Assembly: GCA_964471535.1 (NCBI GenBank)
Contig: CAYYHA010000052.1
Location: 1 to 21,310 of the forward strand
DNA from: CAYYHA01 sp964471535
GTDB lineage: Bacteria; Myxococcota; Myxococcia; SLRQ01
Direction of reading: 5' to 3'
Length of the DNA stretch: 21,310 nt
Part shown: in pieces, positions 7,234 to 17,913 of the stretch
How the letters are laid out: each line of letters begins with the position of its first letter
Position numbering within the stretch: position 1 is the first letter of the stretch
Position numbers and translations under genes: made by a program
Notes under the pieces: generated by a model
Database searches by the model: none
The model's input: only the letters and a program-made list of their open reading frames with translations
What the model was told of the DNA's origin: nothing

Positions 7234-7450
7234 AGGGCGCCGCACCGAGATCGACGCGCTGCCGGCGACATGCCCGGGCGGCCACCAGCCGCGGCGGGAG
7301 CCGAAGCGAGCGGGCGTCACTCCATGGGATGCGGTGTCCGAGTCGGCGGAGCGCCGCGCAGGCGGTGGACCCTTGCGTGACCTGGGGTGACGAGCAACCA
7401 GACCGACACAGACCGACCAAGCAAGACGAACGAGGAGGAGCGATTCATCC

Positions 7451-7954
7451 ATGGCGACCGCATTCAAGGTTGGCGACAAGGCCGTCTATCCGGGACAGGG
7501 CGTCGGCGAGGTCGAGGGCATCCAGCACGAGGAGATCATGGGCCAGCGGCTCTCCTTCTACGTGCTGCGCATCCTCGACAACGGAATGAAGATCAAGATC
7601 CCCATCAACAAGGTGAACTCGGTGGGGTTGCGAGACGTCATCAGTGAGGAGCAGGCGAAGAAGGTCTACAAGATCCTCCGCCAGAAAAACGTCTCGGTGG
7701 ACGCGACCACCTGGAACCGCCGGTATCGGGAGTACATGGAGAAGATCAAGACCGGCTCGGTCTTCGAGATCGCCGAGGTGCTCCGTGACCTCTACCTGCT
7801 GAAGTACGACAAGGACCTCTCCTTCGGCGAGCGCAAGATGTTCGACACGGCGCGGGCGCTGCTCATCAAGGAGCTGGCGATCGCCAAGAACTGCGACGAA
7901 GAGGAGATCGAGAAGGACTTCGAGAAGATCTTCAAGAAGGCCGCTGCGAGCTAG
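7451..7954 (+). CDS. cdnL: CarD-family transcriptional regulator CdnL
   Basis: The 167-residue product is a complete CarD/CdnL protein. The N-terminal RNA polymerase-interacting domain (FKVGDKAVYPGQGVGEVEGI, then SFYVLRILDNGMKIKIPINK) resembles the Tudor-like domain that binds the beta subunit. The helical C-terminal domain carries WNRRYREYMEKIKTGSVFEI and DLSFGERKMFDTARALLIKE, which stabilises open promoter complexes in this family. From memory it is extremely close to Myxococcus xanthus CdnL, an essential activator of rRNA and other sigma-A promoters; it lacks the HMGA-like tail of CarD. The ATG at 7451 is supported by a strong GAGGAGGAG ribosome binding site at 7432-7440, in contrast to many neighbours. 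It is probably monocistronic or weakly coupled to the 8025 gene, since a GC hairpin lies between. The long repeat- and hairpin-containing leader suggests control after transcription start. Confidence 0.95.
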   Translation: MATAFKVGDKAVYPGQGVGEVEGIQHEEIMGQRLSFYVLRILDNGMKIKIPINKVNSVGLRDVISEEQAKKVYKILRQKNVSVDATTWNRRYREYMEKIKTGSVFEIAEVLRDLYLLKYDKDLSFGERKMFDTARALLIKELAIAKNCDEEEIEKDFEKIFKKAAAS

Positions 7955-7980
7955 GGTCGTTGGGTCGAGGCGCGGGGTTC

Positions 7981-7998
7981 GGGCGCTGGCGTGCGCCC
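7981..7998 (+). terminator. GC-rich hairpin after cdnL
   Basis: GGGCGC (7981-7986) and GCGCCC (7993-7998) form a perfect 6-bp stem with a 6-base loop, 26 bases after the cdnL stop. It lacks a T-tract, so it may be an attenuating or RNA-stabilising hairpin rather than a full intrinsic terminator. Confidence 0.4.
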
Positions 7999-8024
7999 CG
8001 GCTCCCTGCTACAAGCCGCGCCCC

Positions 8025-8750
8025 GTGGGCAAAGAAACGGATCATCCGGCCGGGTCTGCGCCGGCGGTGCCGGCCGCTTCGGGGCCAGAGGCCGCAAGGG
8101 AGGCCGAGGCGCACTTCTTCTCGTTCGAGGAGGAGGTGGCCAAGGCGGCGCGCGCGCCGCGCGGCGCCTGGCGCTCGCCGGTGCTGATGGCGGTCTTGGT
8201 GGCGCTCTCGGCGTACACCGCCTGGCTGCTCTGGCCCGACGTGCGCTACTTTTTTTCGCCTGACACCCCCATCGATCTGGGGGCAGACGGCGCCTACGAT
8301 CTCAGCCAGGCGCGCGACGGGGCCTTCGTCGAGGTCGCCGGGCTGCCCTCGACGCTGCGGGCGCAGTTCAAGCAGGCCTTCGGTCGCTACAAGGTCTACT
8401 ACCTGCTGGGCAGCCACATCTTCGTTCGTGAGCCTCTGCCCGAGTCTCCGCCAGCCAAGGGCGGGGACGCGGTGGGCGCCTACGGCTACTACCGGGGCCG
8501 CGGACGCCTGGTCGATCTGCTCCACGCGCGCGAGTACCGCAACATCGTGCGTTTCTACGAGGAGCGTGCGGGCTTCGACTTCTCCAAGGGCGCCTGGCTG
8601 GTCCTGGACGGTGCCACGCCGAAGCGCTACTGGCCTCACGTCCTTGGCTTCGGGGCCGCCGTGGTGGTGGGCCTCGTCAACCTCTTCCTCCTGCTGCGTC
8701 GCCTGCCGGGCAACAGGCGGCGGACGCGTCGCCGCGCGCCTCCCGGTTAG
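8025..8750 (+). CDS. Unrecognised two-helix membrane protein
   Basis: I do not recognise this 241-residue protein. The first 50 residues are an Ala/Pro/Glu-rich, probably cytoplasmic segment. A membrane helix follows at about residues 52-70 (SPVLMAVLVALSAYTAWLLW). Next comes an extracytoplasmic domain of about 130 residues that opens with DLSQARDGAFVEVAGLPSTL, a pattern like small OB/beta-barrel-type envelope domains, and contains many aromatic residues (GRYKVYYLLGSHIFVREPLP, DAVGAYGYYRGRGRLVDLL). A second helix lies at about 205-226 (HVLGFGAAVVVGLVNLFLLL), and the end is strongly basic (RRTRRRAPPG). The start is GTG at 8025; TACAAG (8010-8015) ends 9 bases upstream and no Shine-Dalgarno is present, so the mRNA may be leaderless. 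An earlier start is not supported. Topology is clear, function unknown. Confidence 0.7.
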   Translation: MGKETDHPAGSAPAVPAASGPEAAREAEAHFFSFEEEVAKAARAPRGAWRSPVLMAVLVALSAYTAWLLWPDVRYFFSPDTPIDLGADGAYDLSQARDGAFVEVAGLPSTLRAQFKQAFGRYKVYYLLGSHIFVREPLPESPPAKGGDAVGAYGYYRGRGRLVDLLHAREYRNIVRFYEERAGFDFSKGAWLVLDGATPKRYWPHVLGFGAAVVVGLVNLFLLLRRLPGNRRRTRRRAPPG

Positions 8751-9201
8751 AGCGCATCTCATCAGCTCCCCAGACGGCAGCGCGCGCTGAGGAGCAGGAC
8801 GATGCCGCCGAGTCGGAGTAGGCCCGGGAGATTCTCGGCCTTGTGCTCCCAGCGGGTCGAAGGACGGCGCGATCGTTAAGACGCCATTCGACACCCTCGC
8901 TGAAAGCGTCGATGACACGTTCGCTAGGGTGGGTCGCGATCGGGAAGATCCGTCCGCGGAGCCGCCGCTCGAAGGAGCTAGAGGATCCCACTGTGCCCAG
9001 CGCACGGGTCTCGCCACGGCCGCCCACCTGTTGCTCCTGGATCGCGTCGCTCCTCCTCGGGGATCTACGGCCCGATGACCAGCCGCTTCTCGTGGGGCAG
9101 CTCCCGGCGCCGGCCGCGCCGAAAAGCCAGCCGCGGTCGATCCCCAACCAATACGGATCGAGTTTCGCGTACTGACCCTGTGCCAGGTGACGAGCTGCGC
9201 T
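8751..9201. other. Decayed spacer with IS remnant
   Basis: The 451 bases between the membrane protein and the FHA/TPR gene have no credible intact gene. The minus strand carries the decayed transposase end described separately (8762-8875), and base use here is less regular than in the flanking genes. The part 8880-9200 may hold more of the same or another dead element (minus-strand frames read fragments such as YAKLDPYWLGIDRGWLFG), but I cannot assign it. Confidence 0.5.
8762..8875 (-). pseudogene. Remnant of an IS5-like transposase C-terminus
   Basis: On the minus strand, codons from 8875 down to the TGA at 8764-8762 read through RRPSTRWEHKAENLPGLL and RLGGIVLLLS. This matches the C-terminal end of IS5-family DDE transposases, where an Arg-rich stretch is followed by a WE-x-KAEN motif, an LLRL helix and a terminal hydrophobic LLL run. 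Directly upstream the same frame is broken by a TAA (8878-8876), and no catalytic DDE region can be read, so this is a dead fragment. It lies between two unrelated genes and marks an old insertion. The family is recognised from memory of the C-terminal pattern only. Confidence 0.6.
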
Positions 9202-10893
9202 CTAGCGTAGGGTGTCGAGGAGCCGGCGTGCCTGTGCATCGCCGGGGACGTAGCGAAGGGCCTTCTCGGCGTGGGAGCGCGCCGAGGCGAGGTCGCCCTC
9301 TGCTTTGCTGCGCTTGCCGAGCTCCACGTGCAGCCGGGCGAGGCGCTTCTCGATGCGCCGGGCGGGCGTGCCGCCGTCGGGGACCACCTGCTTCGCCTGC
9401 AGGAGCGCCACCCGATACTGCGCGAGGGCCACCGAGAGCTTGCCGGCACCCTCGGCCGCCTCGGCCCGGTTCATCGCCGCGTCGTAGCGCTCGATGCGGG
9501 CGACCAGATCGGCGGCCCCGGGCGCGCCCAGGTCCAGCGCGGCCTTCGCCCCCACGCGGGCCGCACCGGTCTTGCCGCGCGCGAAGGCTTGCCGCGCGTC
9601 CCGCACCATCGTGGCACCCCCCGGTGGCGCCGGCGGCGCCGGCGCCCGCGTCCGCTGCCGCGTTCCGCGTCCCTTCTTGCGTGTCTTCGCAGGATGGGTC
9701 GTGCGCGGCGAGGGAGGCACCGGTGCCTTCGAGCGGGCGGCCTGCGCGTGCTGGGCGAGGTACGCCTCCCGGCCCCGTCGTGCCGCCTCGAGCGTCCGCG
9801 TGACCTCGGGGTGCCCGGGCCAGATCCGGTCGAGGGGCTCGAGCACCTCGTCGATCGCCTTCGTGTAGTAGTCCCTGCCGATGAGCGCCCGGGCCTCGTC
9901 GAGCCGGGGGGAGATGACCTCCATCTCGATCCGCTCGAGCACCGCCTTCGCCCGCGGGGCGAAGATCGACGCCTCGTCGACCCGGCGGGCCGCCGCGGTC
10001 GCCTGGCGCCAGGCGTGGGCGCGAAGGCTTTCTTCCGCCTCCTGTACCGCCTCGTAGGCGCTCTGCTCCTTCGCGAATTGCTTCATCGTCTCGAGCGCGC
10101 CGCGGTGGCCCGCCTCCCGCTCCAGCGCCTCGCGGAGCTTCGCCCGAGCGCCTTCGAAGTCCCCCGCAGCCATCCGCGCCCGCGCCTGCGCCACGAGAAG
10201 GTCCGCTTCCGACTGCTGTGGCTCGGGGGTAGGGCCTTCCTCGGTGTCTGGTTGCGGGGCGGCCAGGGGCGAGAAGGGCGCCCGGAAGGCGACTGCCACC
10301 AGGACCCCCGGGAGGACGACCAGGAGCAGCACCACGAGGAGCGTGCGGCGGGGGCGCCGCCGGCGCGGCGGGGCGGTCCTCGCGGAGCGGAGGTGCGGCG
10401 GCGGCGGGACCGGCGGAGGCGCGGGGCCGCGCGGAGGCGCCGGCGGGATGGGGGTGATGGCGTCGGTCGGTGGCGGCGGTGTCTGGGGCGCGCGTCGCTC
10501 GAGACGCGGCCGCGCGAGTTCCACGTTGGTGGCGATTTGCTCCTGCAGGTCCACCGGATGCCGTCCCGGGTGGGCGTCGACCGTCGCGGGCACCACGTCG
10601 AAGCGGAGCCGCACGTCGCCGACCCCGATGACCGCACCAGGCGGGATCGGTGCCCACCGCGGTGCGCGCACCCCGTTGACCGCAGTGCCGTTTCGCGAGC
10701 CCAGATCGCGGATCTCGAAGTGATCCCCGCGGCGCCGGATCTCGGCGTGCTGTCGCGACACGGAGAGATCGCGGATGGTGACCTCGCAGCGGCTCGACCG
10801 GCCGATAACCGCCCGGTCGAGGCCGGTGAGTTCCACCACCGACCCTTTGCCTGGCCCTGCGAGGATGGTCAATCGTGCGTCGGCCGCAGACAT
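9202..10893 (-). CDS. FHA-domain membrane protein with TPR-like extracytoplasmic region
   Basis: The 563-residue product begins with a canonical FHA domain (about residues 7-97) with VIGRSSRCEVTIRD, SRQHAEI, DLGSRNGTAVNG and a late Gly-Asp analogue (VIGVGDVRLRF). A Pro-rich linker (about 120-180) ends in a basic stretch and a single membrane helix at about 183-204 (TLLVVLLLVVLPGVLVAVAF). The rest is alpha-helical with TPR-like repeats (LLVAQARARMAAGDFEGARA, and SKAEGDLASARSHAEKALRY at the end), interrupted near residue 400 by a basic Pro-rich linker (TRKKGRGTRQRTRAPAP). A cytoplasmic phosphothreonine reader is thus joined to an envelope-side protein-interaction scaffold, a layout common in Myxococcota. 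Two in-frame ATGs exist, at 10914 and 10893. I prefer 10893, where TTGAGC (10931-10926), 17 bases and GAGATT (10908-10903) end 9 bases before it. The gene is divergent from cysS. Confidence 0.85.
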   Translation of the reverse strand: MSAADARLTILAGPGKGSVVELTGLDRAVIGRSSRCEVTIRDLSVSRQHAEIRRRGDHFEIRDLGSRNGTAVNGVRAPRWAPIPPGAVIGVGDVRLRFDVVPATVDAHPGRHPVDLQEQIATNVELARPRLERRAPQTPPPPTDAITPIPPAPPRGPAPPPVPPPPHLRSARTAPPRRRRPRRTLLVVLLLVVLPGVLVAVAFRAPFSPLAAPQPDTEEGPTPEPQQSEADLLVAQARARMAAGDFEGARAKLREALEREAGHRGALETMKQFAKEQSAYEAVQEAEESLRAHAWRQATAAARRVDEASIFAPRAKAVLERIEMEVISPRLDEARALIGRDYYTKAIDEVLEPLDRIWPGHPEVTRTLEAARRGREAYLAQHAQAARSKAPVPPSPRTTHPAKTRKKGRGTRQRTRAPAPPAPPGGATMVRDARQAFARGKTGAARVGAKAALDLGAPGAADLVARIERYDAAMNRAEAAEGAGKLSVALAQYRVALLQAKQVVPDGGTPARRIEKRLARLHVELGKRSKAEGDLASARSHAEKALRYVPGDAQARRLLDTLR

Positions 10894-11289
10894 CTGTCCT
10901 AGAATCTCGCCCATCCACCGCTCAGGCTCAAAAGCGTGGCCGTCGTGCCCGGTGCCGCTCGCACCCCGCCGAGGGCGTCGCGCGCGGGCTCGCTCGCAGA
11001 CGGTCGTGCCTCGGGCCACGCCCGGGCCCCGGTGCGTGGGACCTTCCCCGCCCCGGGCCCGCCCCGACGCGGGCCTGCCCGCCCGGCGGCGGCCCGCGTA
11101 GCTCCCTCCGCCATGGACGTGGGGCACCGGTCGGCCCACCGGCACGGCCGCGCGGGTTCGAGGTCGGGACATGGGGGCATGGGGAGCAAGGTTCGTGCCG
11201 ATGGGGGCAGGGCGCAAGACGGGCTCGCAGCCGGCCCCACAGGGGACCGCAGCCGGTGGTACGGGAGGCAAGGCCCCGCGGGCTGGGGA

Positions 11290-11324
11290 CTTCCCTCCCC
11301 GCCTCCGACGGAGGGCACGGGAAG
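11290..11324. promoter_or_regulatory. Nested inverted repeat upstream of the cysS promoter
   Basis: An outer pair CTTCCC (11290-11295) and GGGAAG (11319-11324) encloses an inner pair CCTCC (11302-11306) and GGAGG (11310-11314) with a 3-base loop. It ends 19 bases upstream of the -35 element of cysS, so it could be an operator, or a terminator for antisense transcription. It would not be part of the cysS mRNA if the promoter call is right. Confidence 0.4.
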
Positions 11325-11343
11325 CCGCCGTCTCGGTGCTTGG

Positions 11344-11373
11344 TTGACGAGGGGGTGATCGGAACGGTATCGA
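11344..11373 (+). promoter_or_regulatory. Candidate cysS promoter
   Basis: TTGACG (11344-11349, 5 of 6 to consensus) and TATCGA (11368-11373) are 18 bases apart. The -10 box ends 8 bases before the cysS ATG, so the start site would fall at or next to the start codon. No Shine-Dalgarno is present in the intervening bases. Confidence 0.5.
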
Positions 11374-11381
11374 CGCCGGCC

Positions 11382-12881
<1,500 letters not shown>

Positions 12882-12955
12882 GGCGCGTGCGTCGGGGCAG
12901 GGTCCGCTCTCAAGGCCCAGCATGCGGCGGCGCGTGATCGCTGCCGCGCAAGGAC

Positions 12956-12961
12956 TACACT
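12956..12961 (+). promoter_or_regulatory. -10-like element just before uvrB
   Basis: TACACT (12956-12961) matches the -10 consensus at 4 of 6 positions and ends 9 bases before the uvrB ATG at 12971. A possible -35 is GTGATC (12934-12939) with a 16-base spacer, which is weak. The bases between hold no Shine-Dalgarno. No LexA-type SOS box is evident upstream. Confidence 0.4.
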
Positions 12962-12970
12962 CTCTCGGCG

Positions 12971-15088
<2,118 letters not shown>

Positions 15089-15173
15089 GGCGCGGCCCGC
15101 GCCCCGGCGAGCCGCCTGCGGGTGCTGGGACGGCCAGATCGGCGCCTGGCCCAAGCGCCGGCGCATACGGCCT

Positions 15174-15188
15174 GGGGACGAAGTCCCC
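15174..15188 (+). terminator. Hairpin after uvrB
   Basis: GGGGAC (15174-15179) and GTCCCC (15183-15188) form a perfect 6-bp stem with a GAA loop, and flanking GGCC blocks can extend it with an internal loop. It lies 85 bases after the uvrB stop and just before a predicted promoter. It has no T-tract, so termination efficiency is unclear. Confidence 0.45.
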
Positions 15189-15204
15189 CGCGCCGGCCCC
15201 TGGC

Positions 15205-15233
15205 TTGTGCGCGGCGTTGGACCTGCCTAGGAT
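15205..15233 (+). promoter_or_regulatory. Candidate promoter of the 15253 lipoprotein gene
   Basis: TTGTGC (15205-15210) and TAGGAT (15228-15233) are separated by exactly 17 bases. The predicted start near 15240 leaves a short leader containing a GGAGG ribosome binding site (15242-15246) 6 bases before the ATG, so this gene uses ordinary leadered initiation. Confidence 0.5.
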
Positions 15234-15252
15234 TCCCCGCCGGAGGGACACG

Positions 15253-15963
15253 ATGAAGCACGTCTATCTGCTCGTGTGTGGGCTTGGCTTCGCTCTGTGC
15301 GCCTGTGGGGGCGTGGGAGGGGCGAGCACCGAGGGCAGCATCGGGCCCTGGCGACTCGATGTGGGGGGCACGGTGTTCACCATCCACGACGCCACCGAGT
15401 ACGTGCAGGACTCCGGGGTCTTCACGAAGAAGGCGCGGGAGCCGGAGCTGGTGCGCATCTACATGAGCGGCGCCCACTTCGATCCCAGGCAGGACATGCG
15501 CTTCCTCTCGCTGGAGGAGCGAATCCGTATCTCCGACGAGCTTCAGAAGCGGGGCTACGTGATGATCACCTTCGCCGACGCCTCGAAGATCGCTACAGAC
15601 ACCGCCTTCCAGAGCGATGAGACCGGTTCGGACCGGGACAACGGCGTGACGATGCTCTGGAACGCCGGAATTCAGAAGTTGAGCTCGGACGCCAAGTTCC
15701 CCGACAAGATTCCCCCGATGGCTTCCCAGCAGTCGTGGACCCTCTCCCTGCGTGAGGCGCGCCTCGAGGAGGGCGGCGTGGTGGCGGGGACCCTGGAGAT
15801 CACCCGCACCCGGGGCAGCTTCGACCCGGAGTCCGCGCCGGAGGGCAGCTTCACCATCGACTTCGTCGCGCCGGTGATCCCGGAGCGCGTGGCCGAGTGC
15901 AACGAGGCGACCGGCTGGGGTTTGCAGGTCGACGTGGAGGCTCCTGCCTGCGCTCCGTTCTAG
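15253..15963 (+). CDS. Small predicted lipoprotein of unknown function
   Basis: I do not recognise this 236-residue protein. It starts with a lipoprotein signal (HVYLLVCGLGFALCACGG) in which an L-x-x-C lipobox at LCAC would make the second Cys the lipidated residue. The mature part has about 215 residues and looks like a beta-rich globular domain (GPWRLDVGGTVFTIHDATEY, LVRIYMSGAHFDP, QSWTLSLREARLEEGGVVAG, GSFTIDFVAPVIPERV). A central helix (LSLEERIRISDELQKRGYV) is present, and two Cys near the C-terminus could pair. The gene has a good GGAGG site and its own promoter, with a hairpin upstream. It therefore seems to be an independent unit inserted between uvrB and uvrC rather than part of the repair pathway. 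The ATG at 15253 is the clear start. Envelope location is fairly sure; function is unknown. Confidence 0.75.
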   Translation: MKHVYLLVCGLGFALCACGGVGGASTEGSIGPWRLDVGGTVFTIHDATEYVQDSGVFTKKAREPELVRIYMSGAHFDPRQDMRFLSLEERIRISDELQKRGYVMITFADASKIATDTAFQSDETGSDRDNGVTMLWNAGIQKLSSDAKFPDKIPPMASQQSWTLSLREARLEEGGVVAGTLEITRTRGSFDPESAPEGSFTIDFVAPVIPERVAECNEATGWGLQVDVEAPACAPF

Positions 15964-15977
15964 GGCGGCGCCTTGCT

Positions 15978-16006
15978 TTGAAGCGGCGCGGTCCAGGGAC
16001 TACCTT
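15978..16006 (+). promoter_or_regulatory. Candidate uvrC promoter
   Basis: TTGAAG (15978-15983, 4 of 6 to consensus), a 17-base spacer and TACCTT (16001-16006) end 9 bases before the uvrC GTG at 16016. There is no Shine-Dalgarno in between. The spacing predicts a transcript beginning about 2-3 bases before the start codon. Confidence 0.45.
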
Positions 16007-16015
16007 CTGCAGGCG

Positions 16016-17854
16016 GTGAAGGTCGGAAAAGCCCTGCGGGAGAAACTCGACCGGCTGCCCGCCGAGCCCGGCGTGTATCTGATGAAGGATGCCGCCGGCC
16101 GGGTGATCTACGTGGGCAAGGCCGTGAACCTCAAGGCACGGGTGCGCTCCTACTTCGGCGCCGGCGGCGGGGACGACCGCATCCTGCTCCCCTTCCTGGT
16201 GGGGGAGCTCGGTGACCTGGAGGTGATCCTCACCAGCAGCGAGAAGGAGGCGCTGCTGCTCGAGAACGAGCTCATCAAGAAGCACCAGCCCCGCTACAAC
16301 GTCCTCCTTCGCGACGACAAGAACTTCATCACGCTGCGCCTCGATCTCTCGCACCCTTACCCAAAGCTCGACGTGTGGCGCATGCCGGCGCGGGATGGGG
16401 CACGGTACTTCGGGCCCTATGCCAGCGCGGCAGCCGTGCGCGAGACGCTCCGCATCGTCAACCGTCACTTCCAGCTCCGCACCTGCTCGGACGCAGTGCT
16501 GAAGAGCCGCAAGCGACCGTGCCTGCAGTACCAGATCGGACGCTGCCCGGCCCCCTGCGTCTACGAGGTGCCGGAGTACCGGCAGCACGTCGAGGATACG
16601 GTGCGCTTCCTCGAGGGACGCCACGACGAGCTGGTGCAGCAGCTGAGACGACGCATGGAGGAGGCCTCGGAACGCCTCGACTTCGAGCGCGCCGCTCGTT
16701 TGCGGGACCAGCTCTTCGCGGTGGAGCGCACCCTCGAGCGGCAGCGGGTCGTGGACGTGGAGGCGGGCATCGACCGCGACGTCTTCGGTTTCTACCGGGA
16801 GGGTCCGAGCCTGGAAATCCAGGTGCTCTTCGTGCGCAGTGGCCGCCTCTGTGGCGGGCGCAGCTTCGCCTTCCGGGGCACCGAGTTCCCCACCGAGGAG
16901 CTGCTGCGCAGCTTCGTCGAGCAGTACTACGAGACGGGCGCGTTCATCCCGCAGGAGATCCTCCTGCCCGTGGAGATCGAGGCGCCCGAGGCGCTGGCGC
17001 GCTACCTCGGGGAGCGCCGGGGGCGGAAGGTCGAGGTGCTTGCGCCGCGCCGGGGAGAGAAGCGGCGTCTGGTCGAGCTTGCGCAGCGCAACGCCGCGGC
17101 GAGCTTCGAGGTGGGGCGCCGTCACAGTGCCGACATGGAAGAAATCCTCCGCCGCCTGCAGTCGGCCCTGGGCCTTCGGAACCTCCCCCGGCGGATCGAG
17201 GGCTACGACATCTCGCAGGTGCAGGGCAGCGATCCGGTGGCCTCGCGCGTGACCCTTCGGGACGGCCTGCCGGACAAGTCGGGGTACCGGCGCTACCGCA
17301 TCCGGCGGGTCGAGGGACAGGACGACTTCGCCATGATGCGTGAGGTCCTCACCCGCCGAATCCTCAGGGGACTCGATGAAGGGGATCTGCCGGACCTCAT
17401 CGTGGTCGACGGCGGCAAGGGGCAGCTTGGCGTCGCCCTCGCCGTGCTCACCGACACGGGGGTGGACACGGTGGACCTTGTCGCCCTCGCCAAGTCACGC
17501 CCGCAGGGGGAGGACGAAGCGGGGATGCGGCGCAGCCCCGAACGCGTCTTTCTCCCCGGACGGAAGGAGCCGGTGGTGCTCAAGCAGAACTCCGCCGAAC
17601 TCCTCGTTCTCACGCGGCTGCGCGACGAGGCTCACCGCTTTGCGATCACCTTCCACCGCGCGCGGCGCCGCAGACGTACCCTTGAAAGCCGGCTCGAGCA
17701 CATCGCGGGGGTGGGACCCGGCCGGCGCCGGCGGCTGCTCGCGCACTTTGGCTCCCTGAAGGCGTTGAAGGGGGCGAGCGTGGAGGAGATCGCCCGGGTG
17801 CCGGGGATTGGGCCGCGTCTCGCGGACAAGATCCACAGGGGCCTACACGGCTGA
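16016..17854 (+). CDS. uvrC: Excinuclease ABC subunit C
   Basis: The 612-residue product is a complete UvrC, which makes both incisions around a lesion held by UvrB. The N-terminal GIY-YIG nuclease domain (PAEPGVYLMKDAAGRVIYVG, about residues 15-95) performs the 3' cut. Four cysteines at 157, 169, 177 and 181, spaced C-x11-C-x7-C-x3-C, match the iron-sulfur cluster ligands reported for E. coli UvrC. A UVR motif at about 200-235 (EEASERLDFERAARLRDQLF) contacts UvrB. The RNase H-like 5' nuclease domain contains YDISQVQGSDPVASRV and LIVVDGGKGQLGVAL. The C-terminal helix-hairpin-helix pair (IAGVGPGRRRRLLAHFGSLK, RVPGIGPRLADKI) binds DNA. Translation starts at GTG 16016, since the family N-terminus begins there and no ATG precedes it. 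Its TGA overlaps an ATG of the downstream frame (TGATG at 17852-17856). Confidence 0.97.
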   Translation: MKVGKALREKLDRLPAEPGVYLMKDAAGRVIYVGKAVNLKARVRSYFGAGGGDDRILLPFLVGELGDLEVILTSSEKEALLLENELIKKHQPRYNVLLRDDKNFITLRLDLSHPYPKLDVWRMPARDGARYFGPYASAAAVRETLRIVNRHFQLRTCSDAVLKSRKRPCLQYQIGRCPAPCVYEVPEYRQHVEDTVRFLEGRHDELVQQLRRRMEEASERLDFERAARLRDQLFAVERTLERQRVVDVEAGIDRDVFGFYREGPSLEIQVLFVRSGRLCGGRSFAFRGTEFPTEELLRSFVEQYYETGAFIPQEILLPVEIEAPEALARYLGERRGRKVEVLAPRRGEKRRLVELAQRNAAASFEVGRRHSADMEEILRRLQSALGLRNLPRRIEGYDISQVQGSDPVASRVTLRDGLPDKSGYRRYRIRRVEGQDDFAMMREVLTRRILRGLDEGDLPDLIVVDGGKGQLGVALAVLTDTGVDTVDLVALAKSRPQGEDEAGMRRSPERVFLPGRKEPVVLKQNSAELLVLTRLRDEAHRFAITFHRARRRRRTLESRLEHIAGVGPGRRRRLLAHFGSLKALKGASVEEIARVPGIGPRLADKIHRGLHG

Positions 17855-17875
17855 TGCGGGGGTCCGCCGTGCGCC

Positions 17876-17905
17876 TTGCCCTGCAGCGGCTCCCGGTCGT
17901 ATATC
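17876..17905 (+). promoter_or_regulatory. Candidate promoter of the DUF507 gene
   Basis: TTGCCC (17876-17881) and TATATC (17900-17905, 4 of 6 to consensus) are 18 bases apart. The -10 box ends 8 bases before the ATG at 17914, and the intervening GAGTGCCC is not a ribosome binding site. This again has leaderless geometry. Confidence 0.5.
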
Positions 17906-17913
17906 GAGTGCCC

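Larger units (their letters stand above)
6760..7450. other. Long intergenic region between comEC and cdnL with repeats and hairpins
   Basis: This 691-base stretch separates divergent comEC and cdnL. I see no convincing gene in either strand: open frames are frequent but their translations are low-complexity and start without signals. It holds a likely cdnL promoter (6964-6993), a tandem 15-base repeat (7003-7032), two perfect hairpins (7186-7204 and 7217-7233), a tandem 10-base repeat (7399-7418, CAGACCGACA then CAGACCGACC) and the cdnL ribosome binding site (7432-7440). For comEC a weaker pair TTGCAA (6802-6797) and TCGATT (6780-6775) with a 16-base spacer lies on the minus strand. If the promoter at 6964 is real, the cdnL mRNA has an unusually long leader of about 450 bases. 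Confidence 0.6.
10894..11381. other. Intergenic region between the FHA/TPR gene and cysS
   Basis: Nearly 490 bases separate the divergent genes. Frames are open because of the GC bias, but the translations are Arg/Pro/Gly-rich and not protein-like. The region contains a nested hairpin (11290-11324) and the likely cysS promoter (11344-11373). No T-box, tRNA or known riboswitch is recognised. Confidence 0.5.

Noticed and set aside
6984..7589. Plus-strand 201-codon open frame upstream of and overlapping cdnL
   Set aside because: It runs through the 5' part of cdnL in another frame, has no start signals and gives a low-complexity Pro/Arg/His-rich translation.
8677..9147. Minus-strand 156-codon open frame in the IS-remnant spacer
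   Set aside because: It overlaps the end of the 8025 gene and reads the transposase remnant in the wrong frame; the composition is Ser/Arg/Gly-rich.
11150..11172. GGGTTCGAGGTCGGGAC as a tRNA T-arm
   Set aside because: No matching acceptor stem, D-arm or anticodon arm could be placed around it.
10875..11381. N-terminal extension of cysS in frame from 10875
   Set aside because: The added residues are Arg/Pro/Gly-rich and not family-like; the normal CysS start at 11382 sits right after a good promoter.
10894..11381. T-box or other riboswitch upstream of cysS
   Set aside because: No T-box consensus or anti-terminator/terminator pair with a T-run is visible, and the predicted promoter lies too close to the start codon for an RNA leader.
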